A stretch of DNA of 64,000 bases from Candidatus Effluviviaceae Genus I sp. (GCA_016867725.1 VGIX01000005.1:12855-76854); one strand, 5' to 3'. Counted from the first letter of the stretch, positions 51,857-60,149 are shown. Numbers and translations are program-made. Notes: generated by a model from the letters alone, not told the origin.

Positions 51857-53314
51857 CTAGAGCTTCGGCGGCGGAGGGATGATGCCCTCCTTCATGAGGA
51901 CGTGCGCCTGCTCCCTGGCTTCCTTGATCTTGGCCTCGGCCGTGCGATAGAGATCCCGCGCGGACATCGTCACGCGGGCGACCCCTTCTTCGATCGCCTG
52001 CATGCCGACGGCCACCGCCTCTCGCGGGAAGACCTCCCACTCAGCCATGCTGGGGATGATGTAGTCCTCGGAGAGGCCCTTGTCCTCGGCGCACTTGGCA
52101 AGCTCCCTCGCGGCCGCGATGCACATGCCGTCGGTGATCTTCCTCGCCATGACGTCGAGGGCCCCACGGAAGATCGCCGGGAAACCGAGGGAGTTGTTCA
52201 CCTGGTTGGGGAAGTCGGAGCGGCCTGTCGCCACGATCCGCGCGCCCGCTTCCTTGGCCTCCCAAGGCCAGATCTCGGGGACGGGGTTCGCGCACACGAA
52301 GACGATCGCGTCCTCGGCCATGCTCGCGATCCACTCCTTCTTGACCGTGTCGGGGCCCGGCGTCGAGAGGGCGATGAGCATGTCGGAGCGCCGGATGGTC
52401 TCGGCGGGACCGCCGAGGATGCCGCGCTCGTTCGTCCGCGTTGCCAGGTCCCACTTCTCGGGGAAGCCGGGCATGAGGTCCGTGCGCTTCTTGTGGAGGG
52501 TCCCCTTGGTGTCGCACATGACGATCCGCCCGGGATCGGCGCCGGCCTGGATCAGGAGGTTCGCGATGCAGACGTTCGACGCTCCGGCGCCGAGCATCGA
52601 GATACGGACATCTGAGAGCTCCTTGCCGACGACCTTGAGCGCGTTGATCGCGCCGGCCACGGTGACGGCGGCCGTGCCCTGCTGGTCGTCGTGCCAGACC
52701 GGGATGTCGAGCGCGTCGCGCACTTCCCTCAGGACCCTGAAGCACTTCGGCTGCGCGATGTCCTCGAGGTTGATGCCGCCGAACGACGGGCTGATGAGAC
52801 GCGTCGTCTCGATGAGGACGTCGGGGTCCTTCGTGTTGACGCCGATGGGAATCGCATCCACGCCGCCGAGGTACTTGAAGAGGAGGGCCTTCCCCTCCAT
52901 GACCGGGAGACCCGCCTCCGGGCCGATGTCCCCGAGGCCGAGCACGCGCGTGCCGTCCGTCACGACCGCGATGGTGTTCTTCTTGTTCGTGTGTTCGTAG
53001 ACCTTCTCGGGATTCGCGTGGATGTCCTTGCAGGGCGCGGCCACGCCGGGCGTGTACCAGATCGCGAAGTCGTCGAGGTCTCTGATGATGCACTTGGGAA
53101 CGATCTGATACTTGCCGCCGTAGAAGGGGTGGAGGACCATCGCGTCGTGGCTGGGCTTCTGCGCCTTCTTGATGAGCTGGTCCTTGGTGAGCTTCCTCAC
53201 CGCAGCCCCTCTGGGCGCCACCTTTGCGCGGCGCGCCGGCCTGCGAGCAGCCGCCTTCTTCACGGGCTTCGGTGACCGACGGGACTTCCCGACGGCTCTC
53301 TTCTTCTGCTTCAT
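51857..53314 (-). CDS. NAD(P)-dependent malic enzyme with basic N-terminal extension
   Basis: A 485-residue oxidative decarboxylase that turns malate into pyruvate and CO2. Its core (about 45-470) has WYTPGVAAPCKDI (Tyr catalytic), VTDGTRVLGLGDIGPEAGLP, ALLFKYLGGVDAIPI, VWHDDQQGTAAV (metal site) and LGAGASNVCIANLLIQAG (nucleotide-binding). It resembles the bacterial/archaeal short malic enzymes. The first 40 residues are an added Lys/Arg/Ala/Pro tail (KPVKKAAARRPARRAK), like histone-H1-type sequence, with no catalytic role known. It lies 36 bases after the protease-like gene and closes the Hdr/Tfr cluster, linking that cluster to malate/fumarate metabolism. Confidence 0.92.
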   Translation of the reverse strand: MKQKKRAVGKSRRSPKPVKKAAARRPARRAKVAPRGAAVRKLTKDQLIKKAQKPSHDAMVLHPFYGGKYQIVPKCIIRDLDDFAIWYTPGVAAPCKDIHANPEKVYEHTNKKNTIAVVTDGTRVLGLGDIGPEAGLPVMEGKALLFKYLGGVDAIPIGVNTKDPDVLIETTRLISPSFGGINLEDIAQPKCFRVLREVRDALDIPVWHDDQQGTAAVTVAGAINALKVVGKELSDVRISMLGAGASNVCIANLLIQAGADPGRIVMCDTKGTLHKKRTDLMPGFPEKWDLATRTNERGILGGPAETIRRSDMLIALSTPGPDTVKKEWIASMAEDAIVFVCANPVPEIWPWEAKEAGARIVATGRSDFPNQVNNSLGFPAIFRGALDVMARKITDGMCIAAARELAKCAEDKGLSEDYIIPSMAEWEVFPREAVAVGMQAIEEGVARVTMSARDLYRTAEAKIKEAREQAHVLMKEGIIPPPPKL

Positions 53315-53350
53315 CTGAGCGCTCCTCCCCCCCGGACTGCGCGCCCGGTT

Positions 53351-53827
53351 CTACTCGGCACCTGCGACCTGCTCCCCGAACTCCTCGTCCGCGATCTGCG
53401 CGACCAGCCGCGGGACCGCCTCGCGCATGATCTCCGCGAGGCTCCCGCTCCGGTCCACGCTGTCCCCCACTTCAATGGCGTAGATCGAGATCTCGCGGGG
53501 CATGCAAAGCCCCCTCGATCGGTCGGGGTTCACGGTGGCGCGGTACTCCACCCTGCTCCTCGCGCCGGGGCGGGCCACGAGCTCAAGATCCGAAAGGCCG
53601 AGCCGCGTGAGCTCGCCGATCTCGCCCTCGCTCACGTGGATGCAGTCCACGACGACGGCCTTGTCGTAGCCGGCGAAGAGCTCGAGGAGATCGAGGCTGC
53701 CGGCCTCGGCCTCGATGATGTGCACGTCGGGGTCGCAAACGGCCTCGTGGAGCCCCCTCGCGACCTCGACGCCCACGCGTCCGCGCGCGGGCGACGGGCC
53801 GCCGAGCCCGAGAATGAGCGTCTTCAT
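53351..53827 (-). CDS. Hydrogenase-maturation-protease-like protein (M52/HycI family), metal ligands not conserved
   Basis: A 158-residue protein in the HybD/HycI fold: TLILGLGGPSPARGRVGVEV (1-21) and AVVVDCIHVSEGEIGELT. In HybD the nickel-sensing ligands are Glu16, Asp62 and His93. Here position 16 is Gly (Arg-Gly in place of Asp-Glu) and no His lies near position 93, while Asp61 remains. A proteolytic role in hydrogenase maturation is therefore doubtful. No hydrogenase subunit gene is in the window. It sits 13 bases after the TfrA-like gene and before the malic enzyme gene. Confidence 0.72.
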   Translation of the reverse strand: MKTLILGLGGPSPARGRVGVEVARGLHEAVCDPDVHIIEAEAGSLDLLELFAGYDKAVVVDCIHVSEGEIGELTRLGLSDLELVARPGARSRVEYRATVNPDRSRGLCMPREISIYAIEVGDSVDRSGSLAEIMREAVPRLVAQIADEEFGEQVAGAE

Positions 53828-53840
53828 GGTGCTCCCCCGA

Positions 53841-55469
53841 CTAGCCGAGGATCGCTACCTTCCTCTGGGTGTGCTCGGGCCGCCTGTACTCCGGAAGGAG
53901 CATGGGCGACGTGCGCTCCTTCGGTACGCCCTTGCCCTCGAGCTCCGCGTGGAACCGCTTCAGGTGCTCCAGGGTGAGCTTCGGGTGCTTCTTGATGGAC
54001 GCCGCGCGCTTCGCCGCCGCATCGCCGGCGCGCCGCCCGAAGACGACGACGTCGAGAAGCGAGTTGCCCATCAGACGGTTCCGGCCGTGCATCCCGCCCG
54101 CGACCTCGCCGGCCGCGTAGAGGTTCCTGACCGGCGTCTCGCAGGTGACGTCGATCTTGAGACCGCCGTTCTGGTAGTGCTGCGTGGGATACGTGAGAAT
54201 GGGTTCCTTGCAGAGGTCGATCCCGAACCGGAAGTACTGCCTGTACATCGCCGGGAGCCGCTTCTTCGTCGTTCCGCCGCCGTGGAGCATGTCGATCACC
54301 GGGGTGTCGAGCCAGACCGCGGGCTGCCCCGAGGGTGTCACGACGCCCTTCTTGCGCTCCGCGCACTCGCGGATGAACGCCGCGGCCTCGGCGTCGCGGG
54401 TCTCCATTTCGTTGACGAACCTGTTGCCCTCGGCGTTGACGACCTGCGCCCCGATGCTCCGCACCTTCTCGGTGACGAGCTGCCCGAGGATCTGCTCGGG
54501 GTATGCCGCGCCCGTCGGGTGGTACTGGATGGTGTCCATGAAGACGAGGGGAACACCCGCGCGGTAGCCAAGCACGACGCCGTCCGCCGTCGCGCCGTAG
54601 TGGTTCGAGGTCGGGAAGCCCATGATGTGGAGACGGCCGCCCCCGCCGGTCGCGAGGATCGTGGTCTTCGCGCGCGCGACGGAGTACTCCTCGGTCTCCA
54701 TGTTGTACAGGATGGCGCCGGTCACGGCGTCGCCGTCGGTGAGGAGCTCGTAGGCGGCCGTGAACTCGACCACCGGGACGCGCCGGTTCAGCACCTCGTC
54801 CTTGAGGGTCTTCATGATCTCGCCGCCGGTGTAGTCGCGCGCCGCGTGCATCCGCTTGCGCGACGTGCCGCCGCCGTGCTCGGTCGTCATGGTGCCGTCG
54901 GGCGCCTTATCGAACATGACTCCCAGGCGCTCGAGCCAGTCGATCACGAGCGGCCCGTCGCCGACGAGCGCGGCCACGAGTTCGGGGTCGTTCTCGTACC
55001 CACCTCCGCCCATGACGTCGAGGTAGTGGATCGCGGGGGAGTCGTTCTCCTTGTCGGCGCCCTGGATGCCGCCCTGCGCCATGACGGTGTTGGAGTCGCC
55101 GAGCCGGAGCTTGGTGACCATGAGCACGTTCGCGCCCTGCTCCTGTGCCACGAGCGCCGCCGCGGCCCCTGCCCCACCGCCTCCGATGATGAGCACGTCC
55201 ACGTCGTAGTCCACCTTCGCGATGTCGAGCGCGACGGGGTCGATCCCGCTCCACGCCTCGACGACATCGGCGTACTCCTTCGGCGTCCTCTGGCCCTTCG
55301 ACGGCCCGACCGCAAGCTCGCGGAAGATCTCCGCGCGGTAGTCGGGGTGGAAGGCCTCAAGGAGCTCCTTCTTCTCCTGCGGCGAGAGGCGGGGAACCTC
55401 CTGGTGGAGCCTCGCCTGGCGCGTCGCCTCGACGCGCTTGATCAGTTCGCGCAGTTCGGGGGTGTACAC
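53841..55469 (-). CDS. Fumarate reductase/succinate dehydrogenase-type flavoprotein (TfrA-like)
   Basis: A 542-residue FAD protein. An 85-residue helical N-terminal extension precedes VLIIGGGGAGAAAALVAQEQ (about 93-112). At the usual covalent-FAD site (SHTxAAQGG) it has DSNTVMAQGG: Asn127 replaces His, so FAD is probably held non-covalently, as reported for methanogen thiol:fumarate reductase TfrA. Substrate-site motifs are intact (HYQNGGLKIDV, AAGEVAGGMHGRNRLMGNS). It should interconvert fumarate and succinate. The start is GTG 55469 with AGGAGGGAG upstream. Partner iron-sulfur subunit and Hdr proteins are encoded upstream on the same strand. Confidence 0.88.
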   Translation of the reverse strand: MYTPELRELIKRVEATRQARLHQEVPRLSPQEKKELLEAFHPDYRAEIFRELAVGPSKGQRTPKEYADVVEAWSGIDPVALDIAKVDYDVDVLIIGGGGAGAAAALVAQEQGANVLMVTKLRLGDSNTVMAQGGIQGADKENDSPAIHYLDVMGGGGYENDPELVAALVGDGPLVIDWLERLGVMFDKAPDGTMTTEHGGGTSRKRMHAARDYTGGEIMKTLKDEVLNRRVPVVEFTAAYELLTDGDAVTGAILYNMETEEYSVARAKTTILATGGGGRLHIMGFPTSNHYGATADGVVLGYRAGVPLVFMDTIQYHPTGAAYPEQILGQLVTEKVRSIGAQVVNAEGNRFVNEMETRDAEAAAFIRECAERKKGVVTPSGQPAVWLDTPVIDMLHGGGTTKKRLPAMYRQYFRFGIDLCKEPILTYPTQHYQNGGLKIDVTCETPVRNLYAAGEVAGGMHGRNRLMGNSLLDVVVFGRRAGDAAAKRAASIKKHPKLTLEHLKRFHAELEGKGVPKERTSPMLLPEYRRPEHTQRKVAILG

Positions 55470-55482
55470 CTCGGTCTCCCTC

Positions 55483-56163
55483 CTAGGCGGCCTTCTCGAT
55501 GTCGCGCTTGTTGTAGAGGTCCGTGAGCTGGGCCTTGTCCATCTTCTTGAGCTTCTCGATGTCCCTGGCGCAGGTGCCGTCCTTCACTTCCTTCATCCGC
55601 TTCTCGAGGTGCGGCGATTTCGGAGCGATGCAGCGGGAGTAGAGCCGCCGGCAGAGGAGCGCAACGTGGTACTGCACGATCTCCGCCGGGCAGCGCGACG
55701 CGCAGAGCCCGCACAGCACGCAGTCGAACGAGAGGTCAGCGGCCTTCGCGATGTCGCCGCGCAGCGCGGCCTGAATGTACTCCATCACCTCGATGTCCTG
55801 CGGGCAGACCTTCGTGCACGCGTTGCACGCGAGGCAGCGGAACACCTCGGGGTAGAGCTTGAGGACGGACTCGGCGTTCGGCTTGAGGTCCTCGATGTCG
55901 TAGGTCGCCTTGTTGCCCGGGAAGAACGGGATCTCCGCGAGGTACATCCCGTCCTGCACGAGCTCCTGGCAGGCGAGGCCGACCTTGAGCCGGTAGTCGT
56001 CCTTCGTCCGGTACACCGTGCCGCAGGCGCCGCAGAACGCGCCCCGGCACCCGCACCCGCGCACGAGCCTGTACCCCGCGTACTCCATCGCCTTCATGAT
56101 GGTGAGGTTGTTCGGGACCTCGTACTGCCTGCCCATCACGTAGATGGTGACCATCTCGGCCAT
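55483..56163 (-). CDS. Fumarate reductase iron-sulfur subunit (TfrB/FrdB-like)
   Basis: A 226-residue iron-sulfur subunit. An N-terminal [2Fe-2S] ferredoxin domain (GCGCRGAFCGACG, about 36-48) precedes two [4Fe-4S] motifs, CLACNACTKVCP and CVLCGLCASRCP (about 109-160). Methanogen TfrB has an additional C-terminal CCG (HdrB-like) domain; this one stops before it, and a separate HdrB is encoded nearby. The protein should pass electrons between the Hdr module and the flavoprotein. It lies 39 bases after mvhD and 13 bases before the flavoprotein gene. Confidence 0.87.
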   Translation of the reverse strand: MAEMVTIYVMGRQYEVPNNLTIMKAMEYAGYRLVRGCGCRGAFCGACGTVYRTKDDYRLKVGLACQELVQDGMYLAEIPFFPGNKATYDIEDLKPNAESVLKLYPEVFRCLACNACTKVCPQDIEVMEYIQAALRGDIAKAADLSFDCVLCGLCASRCPAEIVQYHVALLCRRLYSRCIAPKSPHLEKRMKEVKDGTCARDIEKLKKMDKAQLTDLYNKRDIEKAA

Positions 56164-56202
56164 CGTCGTCTGTCCCCCGTTTCCCCGCGAGGGGCCGCGT
56201 TC

Positions 56203-56838
56203 CTACCGCGCCCTCTTCTTCGCGGCCGATCTCCCGGTCCTCTTCGGAGCCTTCTTCGTGATCTTCCGTGCGGTCTTCTTCGCGGGCTTCTTCGCCGCGC
56301 GCTTCGCGGTCTTCTTCGCTGGCGTCTTCACCGCCCGCTTCGCGGACTTCTTCGACGCGGGCTTCTTCCCCGTCGTCCCCGCGGCTGCCTTCGCCGCCAG
56401 GCCGGTCGGGCGCGGCCCGCCCACGCGCTCCGCGATCGGCCCGTACTCGAGCGGGCCGAGCGCCCTCACGGCGTCCACGAACCCGTTCATCACGCCGACG
56501 AGCTTCTCGCCCTCCGCGGCGGAGATCCACTCGAGCCTCAGGCGCTCGGGCTCGATCCCCATCTGCTCGAGGAGCGGCTTGAGAAGCGCGACGCGACGCA
56601 TGGTCTTGTAGTTGCCGTCCTGGTAGTGGCAGTCGTTCGGATGACAGCCGCCGATGAGCACGCCGTCCGCACCCTCGCGGAACGCCCACAGGACGTGCTG
56701 GGGATCGACACGGCCGCTGCAGTTGACGCGCACGACGACGCCGTTCGGCGGGTACTGCTTGCGCGAGGTCCCCGCGAGGTCCGCGCCTGCGTACGTGCAC
56801 CACCTGCAGAAGAAGCAGACGATCCTCGGTTCGAACAT
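56203..56838 (-). CDS. mvhD: MvhD-type [2Fe-2S] delta subunit with histone-H1-like tail
   Basis: A 211-residue protein. The first 145 residues are MvhD: RIVCFFCRWCTYAGADLAG, RVNCSGRVDP and GADGVLIGGCHPNDCHYQ, with the conserved cluster Cys residues (8, 11, 14, 40, 65, 70). MvhD links a hydrogenase or dehydrogenase to HdrA. Residues 150-211 are a repeated Lys/Ala/Pro tail (KKPASKKSAKRAVKTPAKK and similar), as in histone H1, absent from ordinary MvhD. It resembles the tail on the malic enzyme. GGAGG precedes the ATG, and the gene is one base from the hdrA stop. Confidence 0.9.
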   Translation of the reverse strand: MFEPRIVCFFCRWCTYAGADLAGTSRKQYPPNGVVVRVNCSGRVDPQHVLWAFREGADGVLIGGCHPNDCHYQDGNYKTMRRVALLKPLLEQMGIEPERLRLEWISAAEGEKLVGVMNGFVDAVRALGPLEYGPIAERVGGPRPTGLAAKAAAGTTGKKPASKKSAKRAVKTPAKKTAKRAAKKPAKKTARKITKKAPKRTGRSAAKKRAR

Positions 56839-56839
56839 G

Positions 56840-58798
56840 TCAATCCTCCAGCGCGGCCGAGACCATGTTGTAGATCTGGTCGTCCGTGAGGTTCCTCTGC
56901 TGCGCCGAGCCCGACGGGCACGCGGCGATGCACGCGCCGCAGCCCTCGCAGATGGCCTCCTGGATGCGCGCGACCTTCTTCTCCTCGTCGAACTCGGCCG
57001 CGTTGTACGGGCACACCGACACGCAGATCCTGCAGCCGGCGCAGAGGTCCTCGTCGATGCACGCGATGGCCGGCTCGCGGTGGTACACCTCCTCCGCGAA
57101 GAGCGCGGCGACCTTGCTCGCGGCGCCCGAGGCCTGCGCGACCGCCTCGGGGATGTCCTTCGGCCCCTGTGCGGCGCCGGCGAGGTAGAACCCGGGCGCG
57201 AGGCTCTCGACGGGACGGAGCTTCGGGTGCGCCTCGGACAGGAAGCCCCACTCGTCGGCGTGGATCTTGAGCTTGTTCGCGAGCTCCTGCGCCGCCGCGC
57301 TCGGCACCATCGCAAGTCCCATCACGGCGAGGTCCGCGGCGATCTCGACCTTCTTGCCGGTGAGCGTGTCCACGCCCCACACGACGACCTTGCCGTCCTC
57401 CTCGAAGATCTTCGAGACCTTGCCGCGGACGTAGAGGACGTCGTCCTCCTCGCTCGCCCGCTGGTAGAACTCCTCGTAGCCCTTCCCGCCGGTGCGGACG
57501 TCCATGTAGAAGAGGTAGGCCTGCCCGTCGTGGACCTTGTGCTTGTAGAGCATCGCGTGCTTCGTGAGGTACATGCAGCAGACCTTCGAGCAGTACGGGA
57601 CGTGGCCCTCGGGGTCGCGCGACCCGACGCAGGTCAGGAACACGACCTCCTTCGGGACCTTGCCGTCGGACGGGCGCTTCACCTCGCCGGTCGTCGGACC
57701 GGAGGCCGAGAGCATGCGCTCGAACTGGAGGCTCGTGACGACGTCCTTGATCTTCCCGCCTCCGTACTCCCCCATCTTCGCCATCGGGTAGAGGTCGAAC
57801 CCGGTCGCGACGACGATCGCGCCGACCTTCTCCTCGACGATCTCGTCCTTCTGCTCGTAGTCCACCGCGCTGACCGGGCAGACCTTCTTGCAGACGCCGC
57901 ACTTGCCGTTCTTGAAGTACGTGCAGTGCTCGGCATCGAGGACGGGCTTGTTCGGGACGGCCTGCGGGAACGGCGTGTAGATGGCCTTCCGCGGGGCGAG
58001 CCCCTCGTCGAACTCGGACGGCGTCTTCGCGGGGCACTTCGTGACGCACAGACCGCAGCCCGTGCAGACGTCGCGGTTGACGTACGCGGCCTTCTTCCGG
58101 ATCTTCACCCTGAAGTTCCCGACGTAGCCGGCGACGTCCTCGACCTCGGAGTAGGTCATGAGCCTGATGCGCCGGTGCTGCGCCGCCTCGACCATCTTCG
58201 GCGTGAGGATGCACTGCGAGCAGTCGAGCGTCGGGAAGGTCTCGGACAGCTGCGCCATGTGCCCGCCGATCGAGGGCGAGCGCTCGACGAGCACGACCTC
58301 GTACCCCGCGTTGGCGATGTCGAGCGCGGCCTGGATGCCGGCGACTCCGCCGCCCACCACGAGCGCGCGGCGGGTGAGCGGGACCTCGATGGGCACGAGC
58401 GCCTCGTCGAGCTTGGCCTTCTCGACCATCGTCCTCACGATCCGGATGGCCTTCCGGGTCGCCTGCTCCTTGTCGCCCTGGTGCACCCAGCTGCAGTGCT
58501 CGCGGACGTTGGCCATTTCGACCTGGTACGGGTTCATGCCGGCCGAGGTGCCCGCCCGGCGGAACGTCGCCTCGTGGAGCGTCGGGGAGCACGCGGCCAC
58601 GATCACGCCCGTGAGCCGGTGCTTCTTGATCGCGTCCTTCACAAGGTTCTGGCCCGGGTCGGAGCACATGTACGTGTAGTCGGTGGAGTAGGCCACGCCC
58701 GGGTGCTTCGCGAGGGCCTCCGCCACGCGCTTCACGTCCACGGTGCCGGCGATGTTCGTCCCGCAGTGGCACACGAAGACGCCGATCCGATGCTCCAT
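56840..58798 (-). CDS. hdrA: Heterodisulfide reductase subunit A (HdrA), flavin module
   Basis: A 652-residue iron-sulfur flavoprotein. An N-terminal domain (VFVCHCGTNIAGTVDV) precedes the FAD fold (VVGGGVAGIQAALDIANAG, then GGHMAQLSETFPTLDCSQC and ILTPKMV, the HdrA signature). Four [4Fe-4S] motifs follow: CTGCGLCVTKCP, CGVCKKVCP, CAGCRICVSVCP and CEGCGACIAACP. This is the subunit that carries out flavin-based electron bifurcation in Hdr complexes. Gene order hdrC-hdrB-hdrA-mvhD is canonical. No ferredoxin-oxidoreductase subunits or hydrogenase genes follow; a fumarate-reductase pair does. Confidence 0.95.
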   Translation of the reverse strand: MEHRIGVFVCHCGTNIAGTVDVKRVAEALAKHPGVAYSTDYTYMCSDPGQNLVKDAIKKHRLTGVIVAACSPTLHEATFRRAGTSAGMNPYQVEMANVREHCSWVHQGDKEQATRKAIRIVRTMVEKAKLDEALVPIEVPLTRRALVVGGGVAGIQAALDIANAGYEVVLVERSPSIGGHMAQLSETFPTLDCSQCILTPKMVEAAQHRRIRLMTYSEVEDVAGYVGNFRVKIRKKAAYVNRDVCTGCGLCVTKCPAKTPSEFDEGLAPRKAIYTPFPQAVPNKPVLDAEHCTYFKNGKCGVCKKVCPVSAVDYEQKDEIVEEKVGAIVVATGFDLYPMAKMGEYGGGKIKDVVTSLQFERMLSASGPTTGEVKRPSDGKVPKEVVFLTCVGSRDPEGHVPYCSKVCCMYLTKHAMLYKHKVHDGQAYLFYMDVRTGGKGYEEFYQRASEEDDVLYVRGKVSKIFEEDGKVVVWGVDTLTGKKVEIAADLAVMGLAMVPSAAAQELANKLKIHADEWGFLSEAHPKLRPVESLAPGFYLAGAAQGPKDIPEAVAQASGAASKVAALFAEEVYHREPAIACIDEDLCAGCRICVSVCPYNAAEFDEEKKVARIQEAICEGCGACIAACPSGSAQQRNLTDDQIYNMVSAALED

Positions 58799-58807
58799 CG
58801 ATCCTCC

Positions 58808-59719
58808 TTACGACACGACCTTCTCGGCCAGGACAGGCCGCGGATCAACGGTGTTGCCGCTGAAGTCGAGGTCCCTTTCGGGAAGCCCGAGGGCGAGCCC
58901 GAGGAGCTGCGTGAAGTAGATGACCGGGACCGTGCGGAAGCCGCGCACGCGCTCGGCCATCTCCTCCTGCTTCCGATCGAGGTTGTAGCGGCACAGCGGG
59001 CAGGTGGTCACGATGACGTCGGCGCCGCGCTTCACGGCGGAGGTCACGACGGTCTGCGAGCAGGCGATAGCGAGCTCCTCGTCGTTCACGATCTGGAAGC
59101 CGCCGCAGCACTCGGTCTTCATCGGGAAGTCGACCGGCGTGCAGCCGAGCGCGCCGAGGAAGTCCTCGAAGATCGTCGGCTGCTCGGGGTCGTCGAACTT
59201 CATCTCGTCCTTGGGCCTGAGGAGCATGCAGCCGTAGTACGGCGCGACCGTGAGGCCCGCAAGCGGGCGCCTCACCTTCTTCGCGAGCGCATCGAAGCCG
59301 ACGACGTCGCGCAGCATCTCGATGTAGTGGACGACCTCGACCTGTCCGGCGTAGTCCTCTGTCGTGTAGCTCTCGACCGCCTCGCGCGCCTTTGTGTCGG
59401 CGCGCAGGAACAGGTTGGCCTTGTCGCGCTTGTCGGGGTCCTCGCGCATGACGTGGTTCGCGCGCTTGAGGACGTGGTAGCAGAACGAGCAGAGCGTCAC
59501 CACCTTGTCGCCGATCCGCGAGGCGTACGAGAGGTTCCTCACGGCGGCGAGGATGTCCATGACGCTGTCGGTCACGAGGGGAAAAACGGCCCCGCAGCAG
59601 GTCCAGATGGGAAGCTCCTCGAGCTCGATCCCCAGGGCCTTCGCGCACTCGCGCGCCGAGCCATCGAAGTCCTTCGCGCGCTCGTGAAGGGTGCACCCCG
59701 GGTAGTACGGGATCTTCAT
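58808..59719 (-). CDS. hdrB: Heterodisulfide reductase subunit B (HdrB), two CCG domains
   Basis: A 303-residue protein with two cysteine-rich CCG domains that hold the non-cubane [4Fe-4S] clusters where disulfides are reduced. Domain 1: PYYPGCTLHERAKDF, IWTCCGAVF and LCSFCYHVLKRA. Domain 2: PYYGCMLLRPKDE, TECCGGFQIVND and TTCPLCRYNLDRK. All key Cys are present, so thiol/disulfide chemistry should be possible. Bacterial homologues act on unknown thiols or pass electrons to other partners. It starts 16 bases after hdrC and ends nine bases before hdrA. Confidence 0.94.
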   Translation of the reverse strand: MKIPYYPGCTLHERAKDFDGSARECAKALGIELEELPIWTCCGAVFPLVTDSVMDILAAVRNLSYASRIGDKVVTLCSFCYHVLKRANHVMREDPDKRDKANLFLRADTKAREAVESYTTEDYAGQVEVVHYIEMLRDVVGFDALAKKVRRPLAGLTVAPYYGCMLLRPKDEMKFDDPEQPTIFEDFLGALGCTPVDFPMKTECCGGFQIVNDEELAIACSQTVVTSAVKRGADVIVTTCPLCRYNLDRKQEEMAERVRGFRTVPVIYFTQLLGLALGLPERDLDFSGNTVDPRPVLAEKVVS

Positions 59720-59735
59720 CGTCTCCTCCGACGCG

Positions 59736-60149
59736 CTAGCCGTTGAGCTTGCGGAGCGCCCCGACGACGCCCATCTGCGGCGCGTCCGACACCATGACGC
59801 GCGCCAGTTCGTCCGCGTCCACCTTCGGGTCCGACACGCGCTTCCTGAGCACGATCGCGCGGAGCGCGTCGCAGATGCTTGAGAACTCGACGCCCTTCGG
59901 ACAGCGGGACGCGCACTGGAAGCACGAGGCGCAGATCCAAATGGTGTTCGAGTCGAGCACGATGTCGGGATGACCGAGCTGCAGATAGCGGATGGCCTCG
60001 CTCGGCGCGATGTCCATCTGCTCGACGACGGGACAGCCCGCGGAGCACTTGCCGCACTGGTAGCAGGCGCCGAGGTCCTGCCCCGAGAGCGTCTCGATCC
60101 TCCCGATGATCTCGTCCCTGATCTGCTCGCCGCTCAGCCTGAGCCGCAT
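59736..60149 (-). CDS. hdrC: Heterodisulfide reductase subunit C (HdrC), two [4Fe-4S] motifs
   Basis: A 137-residue ferredoxin-like protein with two [4Fe-4S] sites: CYQCGKCSAGCP (Cys 29, 32, 35, 39) and CASCFQCASRCP (Cys 73, 76, 79, 83). It relays electrons between HdrA and HdrB. It is the first gene of the operon. GGAGG lies upstream of ATG 60149, and a perfect hairpin (60172-60196) sits in the leader about 22 nt before the start. Confidence 0.93.
   Translation of the reverse strand: MRLRLSGEQIRDEIIGRIETLSGQDLGACYQCGKCSAGCPVVEQMDIAPSEAIRYLQLGHPDIVLDSNTIWICASCFQCASRCPKGVEFSSICDALRAIVLRKRVSDPKVDADELARVMVSDAPQMGVVGALRKLNG

Noticed and set aside
56654-59746. A + strand frame of about 1030 codons opposite hdrA and hdrB
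   Set aside because: The minus strand encodes full HdrA and HdrB with all cluster cysteines. The + frame has no recognisable feature.
56840-60149. Reading the Hdr genes as part of methanogenesis or an archaeal insertion
   Set aside because: No coenzyme M or B pathway genes, and codon use and promoters are like the neighbours. Bacterial Hdr operons are well known.
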